A model generated the notes under the pieces. The model saw nothing but the letters and a program-made list of their open reading frames with translations, searched no databases and was not told the DNA's origin. A DNA stretch of 64,000 nucleotides from NCBI GenBank assembly GCA_937911325.1, contig CALDSD010000045.1, positions 18,012 through 82,011 on the forward strand. The letters are read 5' to 3'. Positions 51,812 to 59,163 of this stretch are shown one piece after another; the first letter of the stretch is position 1; each line of letters begins with the position of its first letter. Position numbers and translations under genes: made by a program. This stretch comes from an uncultured Neomegalonema sp. GTDB taxonomy: Bacteria; Pseudomonadota; Alphaproteobacteria; Rhodobacterales; Rhodobacteraceae.

Positions 51812-53044
51812 CTAGGTGAAGCGGTTCGGCGCGTAAGGCGTCAGATCGATGTTTGGGGGCCGGCTCGAAACCAGGTCGGCGATCAGGCGGCCCGTCTTGG
51901 GACCAGCCGTGAGGCCAATGTGCTGATGTCCTGCTGCGAAAAGGACGTTTGGATTGTTCGGCGCAGCCCCGATCAGCGGCAGACTGTCCGGGGTCGATGG
52001 CCGGCGGCCCATCCACTCTGTCACGCGATCTTGCTCCAGATCCGGATAGAACAGACGCGGCCCCCGGCGCACATAGGCCATCGCCCGCGAGCTGGGTGGG
52101 CTGTCCAGCCCCGCCGGCTCCGAGATCGAGGTGACGCGGAACCGGCCTCGAAGCGCGTGTCCAACGTGTAAGGTGTCCGTCAACTGATACGCCACACCGT
52201 CCGGCGGCGACCGGTTCGCGCCCCAGCATTCCACATGATACCCGCGTTCGGAAATCACGCGCGATCGAACGCCAAGCTGGCGCGCGAACGTCTCGGTCCA
52301 GACGCCGCAGGCCAAGACCACTTTGTCGACGTCGAGCGTCTCGCCCTCGCACGTGACTTTCACGCCATTCTCCATCGGGCGCAGATCCCGCGCGGCCGTC
52401 AGCAAAAGCCGTCCGCCACCGTCCTGGAAATGCGCCGCGAGAGCTTGAACATAGGCCGCAGGATCCGAGATCCGGCCATACCCGCCCAGCGCAAATGCGG
52501 ATCTGTAGGCCGGATTCAAATGCGGGTCGCGGTCGCGAAGCTCGGCCTCGGCGACGACGCGCACCGGAAACCCGAACTCGCGCTTTATTGCGACGCCTTT
52601 GTTGTCTTTCGGCAGCGTCGAGCGATGCAAATGCCACCACTCGCCCTCTCCGATAAAGTCCGCCGCGGGCGTCCCAGCCGCGAGGATGCGGTGCTGCTCG
52701 ACCGCGTCCCCTGCGATCGTATGAATGGCGTTCGCCAGTTCGCGAACCCGCACCGCGCCAGAATTGCGCCAAAACGCGAAAAGCCAAGGCGCCAGGTGCG
52801 GCAGCCGACCCCAATCGAGCCGAAACGCGCCCCCTAGCGCGAGGTCGCGCAGCGCCCGCCACTCGACGCCGGGATACTGCGTCGGGCTGACGCTTGGCGC
52901 TGCGATCAGACCCGCATTTCCGGCGGAAGTCTCCCCCGCCGGGCCCTTTGGATCGATCAAAACCACCTCATGGCCGTCGCGGCGCAGCCACTCGGCGCTC
53001 GAAACCCCAACAATGCCAGCTCCGATGACCGCGACCTTCGCCAT
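51812..53044 (-). CDS. DadA-like FAD-dependent amine/amino-acid dehydrogenase
   Basis: 410 aa DAO-fold flavoprotein: VAVIGAGIVGVSSAEWLRR at the N-terminus, GETSAGNAGLIAAPS, and a C-terminal FAD region NVLFAAGHQHIGLTAGPKTGRL. The order is that of DadA or hydroxyproline/amino-acid dehydrogenases. It follows the HAD phosphatase with a 2-bp gap and is separated from mttB by 152 bp. It could oxidise an N-methylated amino acid made by the neighbouring enzymes, but the substrate is not visible. Confidence 0.85.
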   Translation of the reverse strand: MAKVAVIGAGIVGVSSAEWLRRDGHEVVLIDPKGPAGETSAGNAGLIAAPSVSPTQYPGVEWRALRDLALGGAFRLDWGRLPHLAPWLFAFWRNSGAVRVRELANAIHTIAGDAVEQHRILAAGTPAADFIGEGEWWHLHRSTLPKDNKGVAIKREFGFPVRVVAEAELRDRDPHLNPAYRSAFALGGYGRISDPAAYVQALAAHFQDGGGRLLLTAARDLRPMENGVKVTCEGETLDVDKVVLACGVWTETFARQLGVRSRVISERGYHVECWGANRSPPDGVAYQLTDTLHVGHALRGRFRVTSISEPAGLDSPPSSRAMAYVRRGPRLFYPDLEQDRVTEWMGRRPSTPDSLPLIGAAPNNPNVLFAAGHQHIGLTAGPKTGRLIADLVSSRPPNIDLTPYAPNRFT

Positions 53045-53046
53045 TC

Positions 53047-53766
53047 TCAAATTCCCAGGACAGTCGGCAAGTCGTCGATTGAGGCGATCACCAGATCCGC
53101 GTGGGCTTCCAGATCAGAGCGGCGGGCCGGCCCCGTCAACACGCCGATCCCGGCGAGCGCGCCCCCGGACTTGGCCATTCCGAGATCATGTAGACTATCG
53201 CCGACAACGATAGTCGTTTCCGCGCGGACGCCGGTCTTGGCGCTGAAACCCTGCAGCATTCCGGGACCAGGCTTTGAACCGTAACCGCTGTCGTATCCGG
53301 CGATGAAATCGAAACTCTCGATCACATCCAGATCCGTAAGATGCAGTTTCGCCGGCGCTTCGCCGTCATGCGTCGCAACCCCAAGAACCAACCCAGCGGA
53401 CCGCAACCGGCGCATCAGGCCCTTGATGTCGCGGGACGCCGCCTGCAACGCGTCGCCGCGCACTGACGTCGCTTGAATATTGAGCCATTCCTCGAGCTCG
53501 GCCCGCTCCCATTGATCGAGAAGCGGCAGCCAGCCCGCGACGATCTCGTCGATCGCACCTGCGACGATCGGCGACCCCGGCGCGTACGACATCGTGGTCA
53601 TGTCAAACCCGGCGACCTCCGCCAATCGCCGCGCGAGCCGCGGTTCTCCCGCCGACAGGGTCAGGATCACCTGCTCGCCGAGCTTGCCCCAGGTCTTGTG
53701 GAAGTCCAAAAGCGTGCCGTCCTTATCGAACAACACGCCCCTCACCCGCTCCGAACCAACGATCAT
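53047..53766 (-). CDS. HAD-superfamily hydrolase (phosphoglycolate phosphatase-like)
   Basis: 239 aa. HAD motif I VLFDKDGTLLDFHKTWG, where the first position after the nucleophile Asp is Lys, motif II LGVATHDG, motif III Lys region, and motif IV VGDSLHDLGMAKSGGA. The ATG at 53766 is preferred over 53793. Two genes, this and the DadA-like flavoenzyme, form an operon. Substrate unknown. Confidence 0.87.
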   Translation of the reverse strand: MIVGSERVRGVLFDKDGTLLDFHKTWGKLGEQVILTLSAGEPRLARRLAEVAGFDMTTMSYAPGSPIVAGAIDEIVAGWLPLLDQWERAELEEWLNIQATSVRGDALQAASRDIKGLMRRLRSAGLVLGVATHDGEAPAKLHLTDLDVIESFDFIAGYDSGYGSKPGPGMLQGFSAKTGVRAETTIVVGDSLHDLGMAKSGGALAGIGVLTGPARRSDLEAHADLVIASIDDLPTVLGI

Positions 53767-53822
53767 GCTTGTTCCCGCCTTGTGTCGCCACATGATGCAG
53801 TCCGAACGCGAGGAAAACCACT

Positions 53823-54272
53823 ATGACTGACCAGTCTGCGGCTCGCCCCGCTCCCGAGCCTCGAAACGCGTATCGCGCTTTTGTCGACATGCGCACACGT
53901 TGGCGCGACGTCGACATCTACGGCCACATGAACAACGCCGTCTACTACGAGTATTTCGACACCGGTGTGAACCAGTGGCTGGTCGAGCAAGGCGTTCTCG
54001 ACCCGCATCGCGGGGCTCAGGTCGGTCTCGTCGTCGAGACCGGTTGCGTCTTTTTCGCCGAGATCAACTTCCCCGCACGCGTCACCGCGGGATTGCGCGT
54101 CGCGCGGCTCGGAACCTCGAGCGTGCGGTACGAAATCGGTTTGTTCGCAGACGACGCGGCGGACACGTCGGCGAAAGGACATTTCGTCCACGTCTATGTG
54201 GACAAGCAGACGCGACGCCCTGCGCCGCTGAACGCCGATCTGAGATCGGCGTTGGAGAGCATCGAAACATAA
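53823..54272 (+). CDS. Acyl-CoA thioesterase (4-hydroxybenzoyl-CoA thioesterase/YbgC type)
   Basis: 149 aa hotdog-fold protein. 'TRWRDVDIYGHMNNAVYYEYFDTG' contains the catalytic Asp of the 4HBT family; VETGCVFFAEINFPARV follows. Divergent from the HAD gene. Its stop abuts a hairpin that serves the cspA gene on the other strand. Specific acyl group unknown. Confidence 0.9.
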   Translation: MTDQSAARPAPEPRNAYRAFVDMRTRWRDVDIYGHMNNAVYYEYFDTGVNQWLVEQGVLDPHRGAQVGLVVETGCVFFAEINFPARVTAGLRVARLGTSSVRYEIGLFADDAADTSAKGHFVHVYVDKQTRRPAPLNADLRSALESIET

Positions 54273-54302
54273 AAAAACGGCGCCGCTGATGCGGCGCCGT
54301 TC
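54271..54302 (-). terminator. Intrinsic terminator of cspA
   Basis: On the minus strand ACGGCGCCGC, loop ATCA, GCGGCGCCGT is followed by seven T. The perfect 10-bp stem (54278-54287 with 54292-54301) begins 25 bp after the cspA stop. The U-tract overlaps the stop codon of the convergent thioesterase gene. Confidence 0.92.
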
Positions 54303-54326
54303 ATCAGATCTCGAACGGTCGGAGGA

Positions 54327-54539
54327 TTACTCCGACACCTCGAGGTTGTCTGCGGAGCTGCGGCCCGAGCGCTTGTCCGCGACGATCTCGAAGTTGACCT
54401 TCTGACCGTCGTTTAAGCCGCGCAAACCTGCGCGCTCAACAGCGCTGATGTGAACGAAGACGTCGTTGCCGCCTTCATCAGGTTGGATGAAGCCGTAGCC
54501 TTTGTCCGAATTGAACCACTTCACGGTTCCGCTGGGCAT
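54327..54539 (-). CDS. cspA: Cold-shock protein (CspA family)
   Basis: 70 aa. RNA-binding motifs KGYGFIQPD (RNP1) and DVFVHISAV (RNP2), preceded by [22 protein letters not shown] precedes the ATG. The 211-bp leader before it, free of genes and bounded by the dddP end, is of the length seen in thermosensitive cold-shock leaders, although a structure was not verified. Acts as an RNA chaperone and antiterminator. Confidence 0.96.
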   Translation of the reverse strand: MPSGTVKWFNSDKGYGFIQPDEGGNDVFVHISAVERAGLRGLNDGQKVNFEIVADKRSGRSSADNLEVSE

Positions 54540-54750
54540 ATGAATTCCTTTCGGGGAACGTCCTTAGGTTGTGACGGGTCGCCCCGCCACGGTGGGTATC
54601 GATGTCTTGGATAGAGAGGTCGTAGGCCGTGCATACAGCGTATGATCTACGCCGCGACGGCCGGGCCGTTCACCCGAAGTTCGATATCCCTTACGTACGC
54701 TCATTTGCGGCGATTTGAAGATGCCGTCCGCGGATTTCTTGCAAAAGGGC

Positions 54751-56070
54751 TTATCCCATCAACCTTGCGTCGAACGGATAGGTCGTCAGATTCTCGTACC
54801 CGTCTTCGGTGATCAGCACCTGATCCTCAAGTTTCACGCCCTCTTCGCCGCCGACGACGCCGGTGTAGGACTCGACGCACAGCATCATCCCTGGCTCCAG
54901 GTCATACGCGTACTGGCCCTCGCGGTGATCCGACGGGTATCGGATACTGGGCCACTCGTCACAGAGCCCGACGCCGTGCATCTTCGAGTTGTAGCGCAAA
55001 GGCACGAACTCCTCAGGGATCTCGCGGCCGGAAAAGGTGATCTCCTTGAGGCTCTTGCCGGGCGCAAGCGTCGCCATGTTCTCGACGATCTGAGCGTGCG
55101 CCTCGCGATAGAGCCGCTTCTGTTCGGACGTGGCTTCGCCATCGCCGATGAGCCAGGTGCGCGAGATGTCGGCGCACATGCCGTAGCATCCGATCAGATC
55201 CGTGTCGAAAGCGAGCAGCTCGCCTGCGCCGATCACGCGCGGACCGCATTCCTGAAACCATGGATTGGTGCGCGGGCCAGAGCACAGAATGCGCGTCTCG
55301 ATCCACTCTCCGCCCCGCTTGATGTTCTCCGCGTGCAAGACCGCCCAGACGTCATTCTCGGTCATGCCGGGCGCGACTGCGGCCTCCATCGCATACATCG
55401 ATTGCTCGCAGGCGTGCATCGCGCAGCGCATGGCGGCGATCTCGTCAGGGCCCTTGATCGCGCGAGCTTTCTCGGTGACTTCTTCACCGTCCAAGATCTC
55501 GATCCCGGCCTCGCGCAGCGCGTCGGCGCCATGCAGCATGATCTTGTCGACGCCCAGGCGCCGGTTGTCGCCACAATGCGTGCGCATCAGCTCGACGATC
55601 TGACCTGCGAAATCGCCCGCGATCAGCTCTGCGTGGTCGCCGGCGGCGAAATAGAACATCGATGCGCCGGCCCGCACTTCCTTCACGAGCGGATTGAATG
55701 CGGAAAGATAGGGCAGGCCCTTGTACTCCCAGAGGACCATGTGCCCGTCCGCCGAGACAAACACGGCGCGGAAGGGGTTGTGCGCGTTCCACAACTGCAT
55801 GTGGGTGGTGTCGGTGGCGTAGCGGATGTTGAGCGGGTCGAAGAGCAACAATGCGCCGTAGTCGCGTTCGGCCAGCTTCTCTTTCAGTCGCTCCAGTCGG
55901 AAACCGCGCATCCGCTCCAGGTTGGGCGGCGTGATCCCCGCATCCGCCCATTCGTCAAAGGCGAGCTGCGTCGGACCGATCTCAACGCGATCATTGTCGT
56001 CGGGGCTGCCGTCCGGCTTGAGACCAGGCGTGATCTTGCGCATATCGGCATAGTGCAAGGCGTCGTCCAT
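54751..56070 (-). CDS. dddP: DMSP lyase DddP-like M24-family protein
   Basis: 439 aa creatinase/M24 fold. It shares long stretches with what I remember of DddP from Roseovarius and Ruegeria: NDRVEIGPTQLAFDEWADA, FDPLNIRYATDTTHMQLW, EVTEKARAIKGPDEIAAM, ENDVWAVLHAENIKRGGEW and SGPRTNPWFQECGPR. Metal ligands are in place: Asp pair in AFDTDLIGCYG, Asp in ADISRTW, His in SKMHGVGLCDEWP, Glu in LCVESYTG and Glu in VKLEDQVLI. DddP cleaves DMSP to DMS and acrylate without peptidase activity. Same strand as the MttB/FAD genes, 206 bp behind them. Related non-DMSP M24 proteins exist. Confidence 0.78.
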   Translation of the reverse strand: MDDALHYADMRKITPGLKPDGSPDDNDRVEIGPTQLAFDEWADAGITPPNLERMRGFRLERLKEKLAERDYGALLLFDPLNIRYATDTTHMQLWNAHNPFRAVFVSADGHMVLWEYKGLPYLSAFNPLVKEVRAGASMFYFAAGDHAELIAGDFAGQIVELMRTHCGDNRRLGVDKIMLHGADALREAGIEILDGEEVTEKARAIKGPDEIAAMRCAMHACEQSMYAMEAAVAPGMTENDVWAVLHAENIKRGGEWIETRILCSGPRTNPWFQECGPRVIGAGELLAFDTDLIGCYGMCADISRTWLIGDGEATSEQKRLYREAHAQIVENMATLAPGKSLKEITFSGREIPEEFVPLRYNSKMHGVGLCDEWPSIRYPSDHREGQYAYDLEPGMMLCVESYTGVVGGEEGVKLEDQVLITEDGYENLTTYPFDARLMG

Positions 56071-56078
56071 CAAGACCT

Positions 56079-56095
56079 CCGCTAGTCTCTAGCGG
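56079..56095. promoter_or_regulatory. Inverted repeat abutting the dddP ribosome site
   Basis: CCGCTAG (56079-56085), TCT, CTAGCGG (56089-56095): a perfect 7-bp inverted repeat. On the dddP message it forms a stem whose 3' edge joins the GGAGG ribosome site, so it could mask the site or act as an operator. Confidence 0.5.
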
Positions 56096-56276
56096 CCCGT
56101 CTGGTTGAAGGGCGCGGGCCGTTCACACCATGAGCATCACCCGGCGGCGCTCGTCCACCCCCCACGAACGGGACGCGTTTTGTCGTCGCGCGGCGGCGGG
56201 CCGGTGAGAGGAGGGACGTCCTTTCACTCGCGTGACCGACGCAAGGGCGGGTGGGGACCGCCGACGCGCGCGACGC

Positions 56277-57581
56277 CTAACCCAGAACCGAAAAGCTGCT
56301 GTCCTGATTGATCGACCGCTTGCGCGAATAGAACCCGACGTCGATCGACAGTCCGGTGTAGGGCATCTCGAACTGCAACGGTTCGGAATCGTGATCCCCG
56401 CCGCCTTCGCAGTACTGCACAAGCGCCGCCATCATCTTGCCTGCGATCGGAGCGTTCTTGTACTGGTTCCCGCTGGTGCCGCAGGCCATGTAGAACCCCG
56501 GCAGGCTGGACCGGTCATAGATCGGGATCCAGTCCTCGGTGACGTCGTACAAGTCGACCACGCCGCGGGTCTGCGCGGTTATCGGCAGATCCGGGACCCT
56601 CTGCGCATAGCGTTGCGCCTGCGCGGTCCACTGTTCCGTGAACTCGCGATTGAAGTCCTCATCGTCGACCCATTGATGCGCGTCACATTCGGGATCTTCC
56701 GACCCGATCAGAATGTGCCCGCCATGCTCAGGTCGGCAGTAGCAAGAGATATCGCTGTCGGAGACGACGGTTCCGAGCTTCTCAAAGTCGAACCCCTCGG
56801 GCGACGGCACATGCACGACCTCCTGACGCAGCGCTTTCGTCGTGATCGTCATGTCGTCGGTGACGCCGGCCATCGCGTTGATCTTCGACGAGGCGGGGCC
56901 GCCCACATTCACAACCACCGGCGCATGGATCTCCGAACCGTCCGAGAGCTTCACGCCGGCGGTGCGGCCGTCCTTTCGCAGGATCTCGACCACCTCAGCG
57001 CCGAACTTGAATTGCGCGCCTTTCGCCTCGGCGGCGACGCGAAGGTTGTGCGCCGACAATTGTGGGTCCGTGACATAGCCGGCGGTCGGCCAGAACACGG
57101 CGTTCTTCACCTGAGAGCCGTTCGGGCGTCCGAAATCCGGATCATCCAAAGTCTTCGCCGGAGCAAAACTCTCAAGGTTGTAGACGGGCAGTTTCTCCTT
57201 GATCTTCGTCGCGTCCCAAAGCTCAAACGGAATGCCGATCTCTTCAGAGAACCCCTTGTGTTTGGCCAGATGACCGTTCGCGTCCGTCTCCATCACCAGG
57301 CAGCCGCATTCGATGAACTTCGCCATGCCCGTCGGATCGGCGACCTCGAGATAGTCCGCCCAGTCGCGCCAATAGAAGTACCCCTCGTAGGCGAAAGCGG
57401 CGCCGTCGAGGGTCGAGTAATGAACCCGGACGATCGCACAGGATCCCGACGTCGAGCCCATGCCCGCATCATGATTGCGATCGACCGAGATCGTCTTCAT
57501 CCCCGCCTTCGCCATCTCGAACGCTGTCGCTGCGCCAATGACGCCTGCGCCGATGATGATCGCGTCCGCCGTCTCAGCCAT
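56277..57581 (-). CDS. FAD-dependent oxidoreductase, sarcosine oxidase beta/monomeric SOX-like
   Basis: 434 aa DAO-fold flavoprotein. AIIIGAGVIGAATAFEMA (about 7-24), GMGSTSGSCAIVRVHYST near 45, and 'GFYMACGTSGNQYKNAPIAGKMMA' at the C-terminus. In the same strand run as the mttB copy 2 and the GcvT-fused dehydrogenase, 28 bp behind mttB. Probably oxidises a methylated intermediate released by MttB. The N-terminal 'SGSCAIVR' and lack of a GcvT domain set it apart from the two fused enzymes. Confidence 0.86.
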   Translation of the reverse strand: MAETADAIIIGAGVIGAATAFEMAKAGMKTISVDRNHDAGMGSTSGSCAIVRVHYSTLDGAAFAYEGYFYWRDWADYLEVADPTGMAKFIECGCLVMETDANGHLAKHKGFSEEIGIPFELWDATKIKEKLPVYNLESFAPAKTLDDPDFGRPNGSQVKNAVFWPTAGYVTDPQLSAHNLRVAAEAKGAQFKFGAEVVEILRKDGRTAGVKLSDGSEIHAPVVVNVGGPASSKINAMAGVTDDMTITTKALRQEVVHVPSPEGFDFEKLGTVVSDSDISCYCRPEHGGHILIGSEDPECDAHQWVDDEDFNREFTEQWTAQAQRYAQRVPDLPITAQTRGVVDLYDVTEDWIPIYDRSSLPGFYMACGTSGNQYKNAPIAGKMMAALVQYCEGGGDHDSEPLQFEMPYTGLSIDVGFYSRKRSINQDSSFSVLG

Positions 57582-57609
57582 CTGCCTCTCCCGTCCGTCT
57601 AACTCTCAA

Positions 57610-59163
57610 TCAATCCATTATCGGAGCGCCGCCCTCGGCCTTGCACTTCTCGATATACTCGTCGACCGCCGCGAGCCGGTCCTCATCGACCTTTGGCGGC
57701 TCGTACTCTTCGAGCGTCTTTTTCCATAGGGCGTTGGCCCGGTCTGTCGCCGACTTCTCGCCAGCCTCGGTCCACTGACCGAAGTTTGACCAATCCGAGA
57801 CAAACGGCTCGTAGAATTGAGTGGAGTAGCGGCGCATGGTCTGGCTCGCCGCGAAGAAATGGCCGCCCGGCTGCACTTCGGCGATGGCCTCAAAGCCGAT
57901 GTCGTCTTCAGCACAGGGGATCGGGGCCATCGTCTCCGCAAGGGTCTGGAGCGTTTCGATGTCGGTGATGAACTTCTCGTAGGAGAAAGTCAGCCCGCCT
58001 TCGAGCCAGCCGGCGGAATGGTAGATCAGGTTGGCGCCGCCAAGCAGCGCGCCCCAGACGGACAGCTGCGTCTCATAATCCGCCTGCACGTCAGGCGAAC
58101 TCGCCGCGGTGCCGCCGCCCGATCGCCATGGCAGGTCGACATGTCGGGCCAACTGCCCGGCGCCGAAATTGGTCTTGAGATGCTCTGGCGTCCCAAAAGC
58201 CGGCGCGCCCGACTTCATATCAACGTTAGAGCTGAAGGCGCCGTAGACGACCGGAGCGCCGGGTCGGACGATCTGCGCAAGCGTGATCCCCGCCAAGGCC
58301 TCGGCATGGCTCAGGGTCAGCGCGCCAGGGATGGTGATCGGCGCCATCGCGCCCGAGAGGCAGAACGGCGTGATCACGTTCATCTGCCCCGCCCGGGCGA
58401 AATCGATGATGCCCTGCGACATCGGTCTGTCGATCTGTCGGGGCGAATTGGTGTTCACGACAGTCGACACGCAGGGCGTGTTCAGAAACTCCTCCTCCGA
58501 GAGGCCGCGCATCAAGCGCATGATCTCGAAACCTTCCGCAACCTGCTGCGGCCCGCGCGAGTAAAGCCACGGGATCTTGTCGGTCAGCGTCAGCTGCGCC
58601 CGCATGGTCGCGTAATGGCGAAGGTTGACCGGCACGTCTTGCGGTTCCGAGGATGGTCCGAGTTTCTGGATGACGTCGAAGCTCTGCTGCAGCTTTGTCG
58701 TTTCGACAAACGCTTCGTACGACCCCGGCCGCCGGCCACGATCGAAGTCGGTCACGTTGGGGCATCCGGCCCCAGGCCCGAAGATCACCTCGCGCCCGCC
58801 CACGTGCAGGTCGCGCTCGGGCGCGCCTGCCGTCATGATAAAATCGGACGGAGCCTGTTTGATCGCCTCCTCAACCAAGCCGCGGTCGAAGTGGACCATC
58901 AGGGTGTCCTCATCGACCTTGCATCCGGCGCCTCGAAGGATGTCCCGCCCCTCTTCGAGCAGCACCTTGACGCCCAGCTCCTCGAGAACCCGAAGCGACG
59001 CGTTATGGATCGCTTCGACCTGATCCGACGAAAACGGCTCTGCGAAAGGCAGCGTGTTCCGCACCCGGTTGTAATGCGCCACACGCTTTGGTGCCGCATC
59101 TGGTTTTTCTGATCGGCGCCGGCGGCGTCTGCCCCCGGCGTCCGCCGCTTCATCTAGCGCCAT
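57610..59163 (-). CDS. mttB: Trimethylamine methyltransferase (MttB) family protein, copy 2
   Basis: 517 aa non-pyrrolysine MttB family. Basic tail GGRRRRRRSEKPDA; barrel signatures AIHNASLRVLEELGVKVL, VVNTNSPRQIDRPMSQGI, GAFSSNVDMKSGAPAFGTP, YHSAGWLEGGLTFSYEKFI. The end is EGGAPIMD, as copy 1 ends EGGAPTDF. Clearly paralogous to copy 1 but diverged through the first half, so a different quaternary amine is likely. Its ATG overlaps the stop of the fused dehydrogenase (TGATG), a strong coupling. Confidence 0.92.
   Translation of the reverse strand: MALDEAADAGGRRRRRRSEKPDAAPKRVAHYNRVRNTLPFAEPFSSDQVEAIHNASLRVLEELGVKVLLEEGRDILRGAGCKVDEDTLMVHFDRGLVEEAIKQAPSDFIMTAGAPERDLHVGGREVIFGPGAGCPNVTDFDRGRRPGSYEAFVETTKLQQSFDVIQKLGPSSEPQDVPVNLRHYATMRAQLTLTDKIPWLYSRGPQQVAEGFEIMRLMRGLSEEEFLNTPCVSTVVNTNSPRQIDRPMSQGIIDFARAGQMNVITPFCLSGAMAPITIPGALTLSHAEALAGITLAQIVRPGAPVVYGAFSSNVDMKSGAPAFGTPEHLKTNFGAGQLARHVDLPWRSGGGTAASSPDVQADYETQLSVWGALLGGANLIYHSAGWLEGGLTFSYEKFITDIETLQTLAETMAPIPCAEDDIGFEAIAEVQPGGHFFAASQTMRRYSTQFYEPFVSDWSNFGQWTEAGEKSATDRANALWKKTLEEYEPPKVDEDRLAAVDEYIEKCKAEGGAPIMD

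Noticed and set aside
50095..59163. Pyrrolysine coding in the MttB genes
   Set aside because: Neither reading frame contains an internal TAG, and both match the non-pyrrolysine branch.
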